Under the pieces are notes generated by a model, which had not been told where the DNA came from, made no database searches, and saw nothing but the letters and a program-made list of their open reading frames with translations. From positions 10,050-16,312 of the forward strand of contig JAHZHK010000063.1 in assembly GCA_019420325.1 (NCBI GenBank): a stretch of DNA of 6,263 nt, given 5' to 3'. Each line of letters starts with the position of its first letter. Position 1 is the first letter of the stretch. Of the stretch, positions 1-6,160 are shown in pieces. This DNA comes from Coriobacteriaceae bacterium. GTDB lineage: Bacteria; Actinomycetota; Coriobacteriia; Coriobacteriales; UMGS124. The translations under genes and the position numbers were made by a program.

Positions 1-1560
1 GTTCTTCGCGTGACCCTTGACGGTGTTGCGCGACAAATCGAGCGCCTGACAAACGAAGTTGATGTCACGACCCCTCGCATACAACCCGAGAATCTCAGTC
101 TCACGCTTGGTAAGACCATAGAAGCAAGCAAGACTCGCCAGGGCACCGTCGAGCGCCACGGGCTCTGCAACAAGCTGACAAGTTTGGGATTCGGCAGCGG
201 CGCAAGGCGCGTCCCCCTCATCTACGTCAACGCATGACAAGTTATTCGATGCGGCAGCAGAGCTCGTACGCCGTATATGCTCGTACCACACCGAGACGAT
301 GAATGCCGCGTACACGAGGAACATGAGCAACGAGCTTGAGGCGTAGTAGCTGTACGACGGCACCCCAAAACGACCAGGACAATAGAGGCCCGCCAAGTAA
401 AGCAGCCTCATGGCCCCGAGACCGACCGCAGCGAATGCCATGAGCCTGCGGCACCGCACTGCGCACTCGTCGACGAGCAGCGACCCCATCAGCAAAAGCC
501 CGAGATGAAAGCACGTGCTCAGGACCAGGACGACGACATCAAACACAGGAATCCAGAAGACAACAAGCAACACGAGGAAGATTGCCTTCATCACGGTCGC
601 ATAGTCGCGCTTTTTGCCCAGGTACATCATGGCGAGAAAGATGAGCGACCCCAACGGCGCCCCAAGGTAGGAGACAGCCACACCGTGCGGCGAGCCGTCG
701 TACCCGAGCGCGACGGCCTCGATGGCCCCGAAGATGAAGACAAGCAGGAAGAACCCCACCGCAAGGGCGGCAAGGGGGCCCATTTCGGCAAATCTACCGC
801 GCACGCCTGCGCTGGCGGCCGAGCTGCCGCATGCGGGCACGGACGCAGAATCGGGCACGTTGACCCCGCCGTCGCGCGTGGCCCCTGAAGCGCAGCGGCC
901 AGACCCGGATGCGGGAAGAGACGCGTTGACGTCGCCGTCGCTCTTGACAGTCGAGGCACAGCGGGCAGACCCAGACGCAGCGAAAGGGGCCGGCCCCTCG
1001 CGAAGCTGGGGCAAGCGCTGCCCCACGACGACGAAAAGCATGGCGCTTATCACACACAGCGCGAGGGACACCTCGTTGGTGAGCGTCTCGACCGTAAAGC
1101 CAATGCAGGCAAATCCCACCGACCCGACAAGCGCCTGCCAACCGAGCACAAGCACCGCGATGCGCTCGGAAAAGCAGCCCAGCATGCCAACCCACATCGC
1201 GCAGGCCAGGGTGAGGCCCGCGCCGCATCCGACGCCCGAGGCCAGGGCCCACGCCTGCGACTCGCCGGGGACCGCGGAGCTCGCTGCGCAGAGCCCCAGG
1301 GCCAAAAGCACGTATCCCGCGATACCCGCGATGTCGAGGTGACACGGCTTCCCTTTTGCCAGCACTGGAATTGCAACCAGGGCGACAAGAGCGCCCGCCA
1401 GGCACGCGGCCTGGTTGAACAGGCGGTAGGAGCCCTCAACGGCCTCGGGCATCAGGGTAAGCGGGAAAAAACAGGCGTTGAAGATAACCGACAGACACGT
1501 CATGCCGACAAGCGCGACAAACGGCAAGCCCACGATATCCCTGTGCTTCTCCCCAACCAT
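1..1560 (-). CDS. Membrane-spanning LuxR-family transcriptional regulator (C-terminus cut by window edge)
   Basis: The reading frame is open from the left edge to an ATG at 1560, giving 520 residues; the next upstream in-frame stop is at 1609-1611 with no other start between. About 12 hydrophobic segments can be seen, six in residues 9-182 and six in about 260-427, an arrangement like a major-facilitator sensor module. They are split by a polar linker (about 186-257) with 22-residue repeats. After a second linker (429-480) comes a LuxR/GerE helix-turn-helix from L483: LTKRETEILGLYARG, then recognition-helix residues SRNTVKGHAKN at 510-520. The last 20 or so residues of this domain should lie outside the window. 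It probably senses a small molecule at the membrane and regulates the divergent flavoenzyme genes. Membrane-bound LuxR regulators beside single reductase loci are a known Eggerthellaceae pattern. Ligand and direction of regulation are not visible. The ribosome site is weak (AAGGGCGGGG region, 1566-1575). Confidence 0.9.
   Translation of the reverse strand, partial: MVGEKHRDIVGLPFVALVGMTCLSVIFNACFFPLTLMPEAVEGSYRLFNQAACLAGALVALVAIPVLAKGKPCHLDIAGIAGYVLLALGLCAASSAVPGESQAWALASGVGCGAGLTLACAMWVGMLGCFSERIAVLVLGWQALVGSVGFACIGFTVETLTNEVSLALCVISAMLFVVVGQRLPQLREGPAPFAASGSARCASTVKSDGDVNASLPASGSGRCASGATRDGGVNVPDSASVPACGSSAASAGVRGRFAEMGPLAALAVGFFLLVFIFGAIEAVALGYDGSPHGVAVSYLGAPLGSLIFLAMMYLGKKRDYATVMKAIFLVLLVVFWIPVFDVVVLVLSTCFHLGLLLMGSLLVDECAVRCRRLMAFAAVGLGAMRLLYLAGLYCPGRFGVPSYSYYASSSLLMFLVYAAFIVSVWYEHIRRTSSAAASNNLSCVDVDEGDAPCAAAESQTCQLVAEPVALDGALASLACFYGLTKRETEILGLYARGRDINFVCQALDLSRNTVKGHAKN
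829..987. repeat. Imperfect 66-bp tandem repeat inside the LuxR-family gene
   Basis: Two full 66-bp units (829-894 and 895-960) and part of a third (961-987) align without gaps. Shared blocks include GTTGAC..CGCCGTCG in the two full units and GCGG.CAGACCC in the second and third. They encode 22-residue repeats in the polar linker between the two six-helix halves, each with an S-G-S-x-R-C-A-S pattern or a decayed form of it (RC at residues 200-201 and 222-223, AC at 243-244). The unit length is a multiple of three, so the frame is kept. Confidence 0.75.
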
Positions 1561-1614
1561 GACCAGCCCCGCCCTTCGGCCCGCGTCGTCGACACCCTTG
1601 CCGCCCTACGGGGC

Positions 1615-1620
1615 ATTATA
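1615..1620 (-). promoter_or_regulatory. Probable -10 box of the LuxR-family regulator gene
   Basis: Read on the minus strand the bases are TATAAT, a perfect sigma-70-type -10 box, about 55 nt before the ATG at 1560. It predicts a transcript start near 1608 and a leader of roughly 48 nt. No TTGACA-like box occurs at 16-18 nt spacing; that position is filled by the dyad at 1622-1652, so the promoter may be controlled by a bound protein. Confidence 0.5.
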
Positions 1621-1621
1621 T

Positions 1622-1652
1622 ACGCCAAGCCCACCCACCGTGGGTCTGGCGT
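1622..1652. promoter_or_regulatory. 31-bp imperfect dyad, candidate operator in the divergent control region
   Basis: The outer arms are ACGCCA (1622-1627) and TGGCGT (1647-1652), the inner arms CCCAC (1630-1634) and GTGGG (1640-1644), with a 2-base mismatch on each side and a 5-base centre. It adjoins the minus-strand TATAAT box and covers the -35 region of the regulator gene. This fits an autoregulatory operator; as RNA it could also form a hairpin, but it is upstream of both predicted transcripts. Confidence 0.45.
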
Positions 1653-1675
1653 GCATGTTGCCTGGTAGATTGTCC

Positions 1676-1690
1676 GACCCCATGGGGGTC
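1676..1690. promoter_or_regulatory. GACCCC-ATG-GGGGTC dyad, candidate activator site of the flavoenzyme operon
   Basis: A perfect 6-bp inverted repeat with a 3-base centre. Its centre (1683) lies about 43 bases before the start point predicted from the -10-like box at 1714-1719. This is the usual distance of a LuxR-type activator site overlapping a poor -35 region. The link to the adjacent LuxR-family regulator is inferred from position only. Confidence 0.35.
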
Positions 1691-1713
1691 TGCCGTTTAA
1701 GAGACCTAAGGCC

Positions 1714-1719
1714 TATAAC
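1714..1719 (+). promoter_or_regulatory. Probable -10 box of the flavoenzyme operon
   Basis: TATAAC differs from the TATAAT consensus by one base. The 17-nt-spaced -35 position (1691-1696, TGCCGT) is far from consensus, as expected for an activator-dependent promoter. The predicted start is near 1726, giving a leader of about 104 nt before the ATG at 1830. Confidence 0.4.
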
Positions 1720-1731
1720 CATGCCCAACGA

Positions 1732-1797
1732 GGTCGGCAGGGGGCCGACCACAACGTGGACGCGCCTTGCCACCCGGATGCGCGGCGCCCATGCGCC
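1732..1797 (+). other. Two hairpins in the 5' leader of the flavoenzyme operon
   Basis: Hairpin 1: GGTCGGC (1732-1738), loop AGGGG, GCCGACC (1744-1750), a perfect 7-bp stem very near the predicted transcript start. Hairpin 2: GGCGC (1784-1788), loop CCAT, GCGCC (1793-1797). Neither has a following T run, so they are not intrinsic terminators. They could stabilise the mRNA or act in regulation; no known riboswitch was recognised. Confidence 0.4.
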
Positions 1798-1816
1798 AGC
1801 CGGGGGAAATGCGCAA

Positions 1817-1823
1817 AAGGGAG
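1817..1823 (+). promoter_or_regulatory. Ribosome binding site that sets the FAD flavoprotein start
   Basis: AAGGGAG lies six bases before the ATG at 1830. It favours this start over an in-frame ATG at 1767, which would add 21 residues in front of the export signal. Confidence 0.75.
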
Positions 1824-1829
1824 CATGCC

Positions 1830-3500
1830 ATGAACGCCAAAAACATCACCCGCCAGCACTTCGTGGCCGGAACCGCCCTTGGGACGGCCGCAGCCGCACT
1901 CGGGGTCGCGGCGGCGTCGACGCGTACACCCCGCCCGGCGATTGCGGACGAAGCGGCAGACAGCGACTGGGCCAGCGTCCTCAACGTCGACATCGCTTCC
2001 GTCTTGCCCGGGAACACCTCCGAGCAGGTCGAGGTCGCAGACACCAAAGACTGCGACGTTCTCGTGATTGGCGCGGGCGTCTCGGGGGCCAATACGGCCA
2101 TTCGAGCCGGCGAGCTGGGCAAAAAGGTCATCCTCGTGGAGAAGACCGACACCATCGGCGGTGCCAGCAACCTGTCCAGCGGCCCCATCGGCTACAACAG
2201 CCGCATAGCCCTGGACGCCGGGGAGCAGACCGACATCCTGCCCCTGCTCAACGACTGGATTGCGGGGTCGCACTACCGTGTCGACGCCGCCAGCGTCAAA
2301 CAGCTCCTGGAGAAGAGCGGCGAGGCCATCGACTGGATGAGCGACAACGGCTGGGAGTTCACGCCGTGGTTCTCCGCCTCAATGGTCAAGTTCCCCGACT
2401 ACTCCGTCCGCGAGCAGCTGTTCCTCGACGCACTCGACCGCACCGTCGTGGCGAACGGCGGCGAAATGCTCACCGGCACATGCGCCAAGCGCCTGGTCGT
2501 GGACGACGAGGGCAAGGTCACGGGTGCCGTGGTCGTGGACGCTGAGGGCAACGGCCTGCAGATAAACGCGGCGGCGACGGTCATCGCGACCGGCGGCTAC
2601 GGCGGAAACCTCGACATGGTCGAGCGCGTCTTCCGCTTCCGTGGCGTTCTGGGCGGGCTGCCCCAGAACATCGGCGAAGGCCTGGAGATGGCTTGGCGCG
2701 CCGGCGCCCAAAAGCCGCAGAACTTCGGCGGCCAGATGTTGCACCAGACGCTCGCCCGTGCCAACGACCCCCTCGCCGAGCAGTTCGACGCCTTCCCCGC
2801 CAAGTACCCCATGATCCTGTGCTACGTGGCTAAGCTCATGAACGTCAGCGCAACCGGCGCGCGCTTCCGCAACGAGGAGAACGCCCTGTCAGCCGTCGCT
2901 GCGGCAAACACGAGCGCCTACCAGGGCTCCTTCCACTATGTTGTCGTCTCCAAGGGCATCATGGACACCCTCGAGCGGGAGGGCCTCGCCGGCCTTGGCA
3001 TCGAGAAGAGCCCCGGCCTGCCCCCGCGCTACAAGCCGGAGTTCGAGCTGGACACGCCGTGGGAGAACATCGCAGGTGTATTTGACGCCATGGTCGAGGC
3101 GGGCGCGGGCTACAAGGGGGACGCGCCCGAGGAGCTCGCCCTGGCTGCCGGGATGGACGTCGACATCTTCACGCGCCAGTTCGAGGCCTACGAGGGCTAT
3201 TGTGCCGAGGGGGTCGACGAGCAGCTCGGCAAGGCCGCAGACAACCTCATCGCCTACGGCGAGGGCCCGTACTACATCGTCATCGCGGAGGAGAACAACC
3301 TCGGCTCGTGGGGCGGCCTGCTCACAAACGCCGACTACGAGGCCCTCGACTGGAACCGCCTGCCCGTCAAGGGCCTTTACGCCGTGGGCAACGAGGCAGG
3401 CTCGTGCCTCTTCAACGACACCTACGTAGGCTCCGGCATCGCCTTGGGCAACGCCGTGACCTCGGGCTACCTGTGCGGCACCAAGCTCGGGGAGAAGTAG
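1830..3500 (+). CDS. Exported FAD-dependent oxidoreductase (fumarate reductase/3-ketosteroid dehydrogenase superfamily)
   Basis: The 556-residue product starts with a leader, N-I-T-R-Q-H-F-V-A-G then an Ala/Leu-rich core to about residue 30, with a possible cleavage after A37-I38-A39. It resembles a Tat signal, but the second Arg is Gln. The FAD-binding Rossmann motif is GAGVSG (81-86), the acidic ribose-binding residue E104, followed by GGASNLSSG (110-118); IATGGYGG ends the first FAD segment, and the C-terminal cap is GLYAVGNEAG...TYVGSG. The fold is that of soluble flavocytochrome-type reductases. In my recalled alignment, Shewanella fumarate reductase residues Arg402, His504 and Arg544 are replaced, with Tyr532 at the last site. 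Y532-x3-G536 instead recalls the substrate-enone-binding Tyr/Gly pair of 3-ketosteroid dehydrogenases. No haem-binding CxxCH and no FMN-binding domain are seen, so electrons must come from a partner encoded elsewhere. First gene of the plus-strand unit; substrate unknown. Confidence 0.88.
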   Translation: MNAKNITRQHFVAGTALGTAAAALGVAAASTRTPRPAIADEAADSDWASVLNVDIASVLPGNTSEQVEVADTKDCDVLVIGAGVSGANTAIRAGELGKKVILVEKTDTIGGASNLSSGPIGYNSRIALDAGEQTDILPLLNDWIAGSHYRVDAASVKQLLEKSGEAIDWMSDNGWEFTPWFSASMVKFPDYSVREQLFLDALDRTVVANGGEMLTGTCAKRLVVDDEGKVTGAVVVDAEGNGLQINAAATVIATGGYGGNLDMVERVFRFRGVLGGLPQNIGEGLEMAWRAGAQKPQNFGGQMLHQTLARANDPLAEQFDAFPAKYPMILCYVAKLMNVSATGARFRNEENALSAVAAANTSAYQGSFHYVVVSKGIMDTLEREGLAGLGIEKSPGLPPRYKPEFELDTPWENIAGVFDAMVEAGAGYKGDAPEELALAAGMDVDIFTRQFEAYEGYCAEGVDEQLGKAADNLIAYGEGPYYIVIAEENNLGSWGGLLTNADYEALDWNRLPVKGLYAVGNEAGSCLFNDTYVGSGIALGNAVTSGYLCGTKLGEK

Positions 3501-3549
3501 CGCCCAGAGGGGCGGGCACGCACGGTAGCGGCCTCGCCTCACAAAGGCT

Positions 3550-3580
3550 CGGTGGGCCTCCCACGGTGGAAGACCCACCG
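3550..3580 (+). other. Competing hairpins in the spacer between the two flavoenzyme genes
   Basis: The 167-nt spacer has no open gene. Arm CGGTGGG (3550-3556) can pair with CCCACCG (3574-3580). Alternatively GTGGG (3552-3556) pairs with CCCAC (3560-3564), or CGGTGG (3564-3569) with CCACCG (3575-3580). A small hairpin, CGCCC-AGAG-GGGCG (3501-3514), directly follows the upstream stop codon. None has a T run, so full intrinsic termination is unlikely; attenuation, RNA processing or mRNA protection are possible. No clear second promoter was found. Confidence 0.4.
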
Positions 3581-3650
3581 GGTCACACACTCACGATTCG
3601 CAAGGAAAAACGGACTCGTGGGGTGATTTGCGTATGCCCGATGAGTCCCC

Positions 3651-3660
3651 AGAGGAAGGG
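3651..3660 (+). promoter_or_regulatory. Ribosome binding site of the OYE-type gene
   Basis: AGAGGAAGGG ends seven bases before the ATG at 3668. It supports this start over an in-frame ATG at 3641 that would add nine residues (MSPQRKGTA); that alternative has no comparable site. Confidence 0.75.
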
Positions 3661-3667
3661 AACCGCA

Positions 3668-5881
3668 ATGGCAGCATCGACAGATCTCACCAGGCGCTCG
3701 TTCATAGGCGCCGCCGCCCTGGGCGCCTGCGCCACGGCGGCCGTATCCGTATCCGCGGGACAGGGCGCCACCACGGCGCAGGCCGCCGAACCCGCAGCGG
3801 GCCTGAACCCGCAGGTGGAGGACTTCACCGGCTGCACCACTGATTTCGCACCGCTTTTCGAGCCGCTCCAGATTGGCCCGCTCACGCTGCGCAACCGCAT
3901 CGTGAAGAGCCCGGCCGGCTCGGACACCTGGAGCGCCGATGAGTGCGCCGAGACCGGCGTGCTCAACGCGAACTTCCTGGACTACTACGAGACGTTCGCC
4001 AAGGGCGGTGCTGCGCTCGTCTTCATGGAGACAGCCATCAGCAAGCTCATCTCCGTCAAGATCGACGAAGAGGGCCGCCACACCGGTGGATGGCTGCTCG
4101 AGGACATGTCCACCATCGGCGAGAAGCTCGCGCCGCTCACCGAGCGCATCCACGCCCAGGGCGCCTATGCCGGCATCCAGCTCGCCGCGGGATCGGCCGA
4201 CGTGGCCACCTGCACCGTCGAGGACCTCAAGTGGCTGCAGGACACCATGGTGCAGATTGCCGCAGGCTACAAGGCGGCCGGCTTCGACATCATCGAGCTG
4301 CACTCCTCCGCCACCCAGTTCATGAAGAACATGCTGACCGGGCGTATCAACACCCGCGAAGACGAGTACGGCGCGCAGAGCGTGGAGAACCGCACGCGCT
4401 TCACCTGCGAGACCATTCGCGCCATCAAGGCCGAGCTCGGCGAGGACTTTCCGCTGCAGATCCTCATGGACGCCGTGGAGGACAACGACTCGCTCATCGG
4501 CGACAACGACCAGTACATCACCATAGAGGACAGCGTGCAGAACGCCCTCGCCTTTGAGGCCGCCGGTGCCGACACGTTCTACCTGCGCCTCTCCGTGCCC
4601 GGGAAGCACGTGTCGCAGTTCGCCCCCGACCTTATGTTCTCGGGCTACAAAAGCGAGGGCATCACCGGCTTCGGCACCCGCTTCGACTTCTCGCAGCACT
4701 TCGGCGGCATGGTGGAAAGCGAGTACTCCGGCACCGCGATGCTGCTCAAGTGCGCCGCCGAGTTCAAGAAGAGCGTGGGCAAGCCCGTCACCTGCGCCGG
4801 CTGCATGGACCCGCGTCTTGCCCCCGATCACATCTGCGGCGCCATCGCCGACGGCCAGGTGGACTACCTAATGATGACCCGCGAGCTCACCGTCGATCCT
4901 GAGCTGCCCATCAAGCTGCAGGAGGGCCGCCGCGACGAGGTTGCCCCATGCTGCCACTGCCTACATTGCCACAACAAGGGCGGCAACCCCCTCTACACCC
5001 GCGACAAGGGCGCCGAGTACTGCCGTGTGAACGCCGTGACACAGCTCGCGTACACCGATGCGATGCCCGAAGGCTACGAGCTGCCGGCCGCCGAGGTGCC
5101 CAAGAAGGTCGTCGTCGTGGGCGGCGGCGTAGGCGGTATGGAGGCAGCCCGCATCGCAGCCAAGCGCAGCCACACCGTCACGCTCTTCGAGAAGGACTCC
5201 GAGCTAGGTGGCCTGGTGCGCACGGCGCGCGCCTTCAAGGGCGAGCACGAACGCCTCGGCGACCTCATCGCCTACCTGACCCGTCAGCTAGAGCTCGCCG
5301 GCGTAAACGTGGTCACGGGCGTCGAGGCCGACGCAGCCACCGTGGCAGCAGAGGGCCCCGACGCTGTGGTGGTAGCCGTGGGTGGCCAGCGAACAGTCAC
5401 CCTCGCGCCCAACGAGAAGCCCGTCTACGACTTCGATCAGATCCCCACCGCCGACCTCGGCGAGCGAGTCATCATCCTGGGCGCCGGCGCCCAGGCCGTC
5501 GATTGCGCGCTCTGGCTCGTGGCACAGGGCAAGAAGGTTCAGATGGTGCACGGCGCGCCCCAGGGCGAGGTGGGCAAGGAACAATCCATGTGGGTCCGCA
5601 CCTACGTCATCCCCCACCTGACCTCCCAGGGCGTCAAGATTTGGAACTCCTGCACCATCGAGGGAGTCTCCGAGGAGAGCCTGTCGATCACCATGGCAAG
5701 TGGCGTCCAGAAGCTCCTCCCCTGCGACAGCATCATCGACCTGCAGGACATGGTGCCAAACACCGCACTCGCCGACGAACTTGCGGCAAGCTATGACGTC
5801 TACCCGGTGGGCGATTGCGCAAGTCCTTGGAACATCGGCTTGGCCATCCGTAGCGGCAACCTGGCGGCGAGGAAGATCTAG
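3668..5881 (+). CDS. Tat-exported Old Yellow Enzyme-type oxidoreductase with [4Fe-4S] and FAD domains
   Basis: 737 residues. The leader has a canonical Tat motif, LTRRSFIG (7-14), an Ala-rich core and probable cleavage after A37-Q38-A39. An FMN-binding TIM barrel (about 57-425) shows FEPLQIGPLTLRNRIV, the FMN-site IQL, AAGFDIIELH (H212), EYGAQSVENRTRF and DYLMMTRELTVDPELP. Cysteines C428, C431, C434 and C452 form a CX2CX2CX17C [4Fe-4S] site. An FAD Rossmann segment follows (GGGVGG 485-490, E508), then a second dinucleotide fold (GAGAQA 605-610) and the closing FAD motif VGDCASPWNIGLAI (from 714). This order is that of trimethylamine dehydrogenase, FadH and BaiCD/BaiH, which act on amines or on C=C bonds next to a carbonyl. 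By recalled alignment, the FadH Tyr166 region is shortened and lacks Tyr, and the usual second active-site His/Asn after H212 is A215. Export is unusual for this mostly cytoplasmic family. Probably co-transcribed with the upstream flavoprotein. Substrate unknown. Confidence 0.9.
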   Translation: MAASTDLTRRSFIGAAALGACATAAVSVSAGQGATTAQAAEPAAGLNPQVEDFTGCTTDFAPLFEPLQIGPLTLRNRIVKSPAGSDTWSADECAETGVLNANFLDYYETFAKGGAALVFMETAISKLISVKIDEEGRHTGGWLLEDMSTIGEKLAPLTERIHAQGAYAGIQLAAGSADVATCTVEDLKWLQDTMVQIAAGYKAAGFDIIELHSSATQFMKNMLTGRINTREDEYGAQSVENRTRFTCETIRAIKAELGEDFPLQILMDAVEDNDSLIGDNDQYITIEDSVQNALAFEAAGADTFYLRLSVPGKHVSQFAPDLMFSGYKSEGITGFGTRFDFSQHFGGMVESEYSGTAMLLKCAAEFKKSVGKPVTCAGCMDPRLAPDHICGAIADGQVDYLMMTRELTVDPELPIKLQEGRRDEVAPCCHCLHCHNKGGNPLYTRDKGAEYCRVNAVTQLAYTDAMPEGYELPAAEVPKKVVVVGGGVGGMEAARIAAKRSHTVTLFEKDSELGGLVRTARAFKGEHERLGDLIAYLTRQLELAGVNVVTGVEADAATVAAEGPDAVVVAVGGQRTVTLAPNEKPVYDFDQIPTADLGERVIILGAGAQAVDCALWLVAQGKKVQMVHGAPQGEVGKEQSMWVRTYVIPHLTSQGVKIWNSCTIEGVSEESLSITMASGVQKLLPCDSIIDLQDMVPNTALADELAASYDVYPVGDCASPWNIGLAIRSGNLAARKI

Positions 5882-5906
5882 AAACCAACGGCCCACATGC
5901 AAAATA

Positions 5907-5939
5907 GGGCGGCGCACTGTGATGAGTGCGCCGCCCTTT
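5907..5939 (+). terminator. Strong intrinsic terminator of the flavoenzyme operon
   Basis: A perfect 12-bp GC-rich stem, GGGCGGCGCACT (5907-5918) and AGTGCGCCGCCC (5925-5936), with a 6-base loop, followed by TTT. It begins 25 bases after the stop codon. The upstream AAAATA gives only a short T run on the opposite strand, so it mainly serves the plus strand. Confidence 0.88.
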
Positions 5940-5998
5940 CGATGCAGCTAGATGGACCTATCGGAGAAATCTCGCAGGTGCACCTCACGAGGCACGCG

Positions 5999-6124
5999 AC
6001 AGCCTCTTCCGAACACAAACCTGGTGCATGCAACCACACGGCGCTCGTTTGTGAACACAAGCCTGGCGCGCGCAACCACTCAACAGCCTTTTCCGAACGC
6101 AGGCTTGGCACGTCCCGCTGCGCG
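5999..6124. repeat. Three-unit 42-bp degenerate tandem repeat
   Basis: Units at 5999-6040, 6041-6082 and 6083-6124 align without gaps. The best-kept core in the first two is GAACACAARCCTGGYGC followed by RYGCAACCAC; the third keeps CAGCC.TTTCCGAACGCAGG in a form closer to the first at its left end. There are no constant repeats with unrelated spacers, so it is not a CRISPR array. Confidence 0.7.
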
Positions 6125-6155
6125 GAAGAGAATCTGGGGGATGCTTCCGCATTTT
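6122..6155 (+). terminator. Weak stem-loop with short T run
   Basis: GCGGAAG (6122-6128) pairs with CTTCCGC (6144-6150) across a 15-base loop, followed by ATTTT. It could be a weak terminator, but no gene in the window clearly needs it, since the operon already ends at 5939. Confidence 0.3.
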
Positions 6156-6160
6156 GGGGG

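Noticed and set aside
722..2545. Long open frames over the regulator gene and the divergent region (for example 722-1342, 794-1405 and 1478-2545)
   Set aside because: They are GC-rich shadow frames. Their products are Arg/Pro/Ala-rich without domains, while the true frames show clear helices, HTH and FAD motifs.
1830..3500. Naming the gene as fumarate reductase, urocanate reductase or 3-ketosteroid dehydrogenase
   Set aside because: The fold is clear but the catalytic residues do not match the first two, and only a short motif supports the third, so no gene symbol is given.
3200..3667. Upstream extension of the OYE-type gene
   Set aside because: The open frame continues upstream through the end of the flavoprotein gene, but the Tat signal and the ribosome site at 3651-3660 place the start at 3668.
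3539..4831. 430-residue minus-strand open frame opposite the OYE-type gene
   Set aside because: It is an antisense shadow rich in Gly/Ala/Val/His with no domain, fully overlapping a gene with well-supported motifs.
5999..6124. CRISPR array
   Set aside because: The units are contiguous and degenerate, without constant repeats separated by unique spacers, and no cas gene is present.
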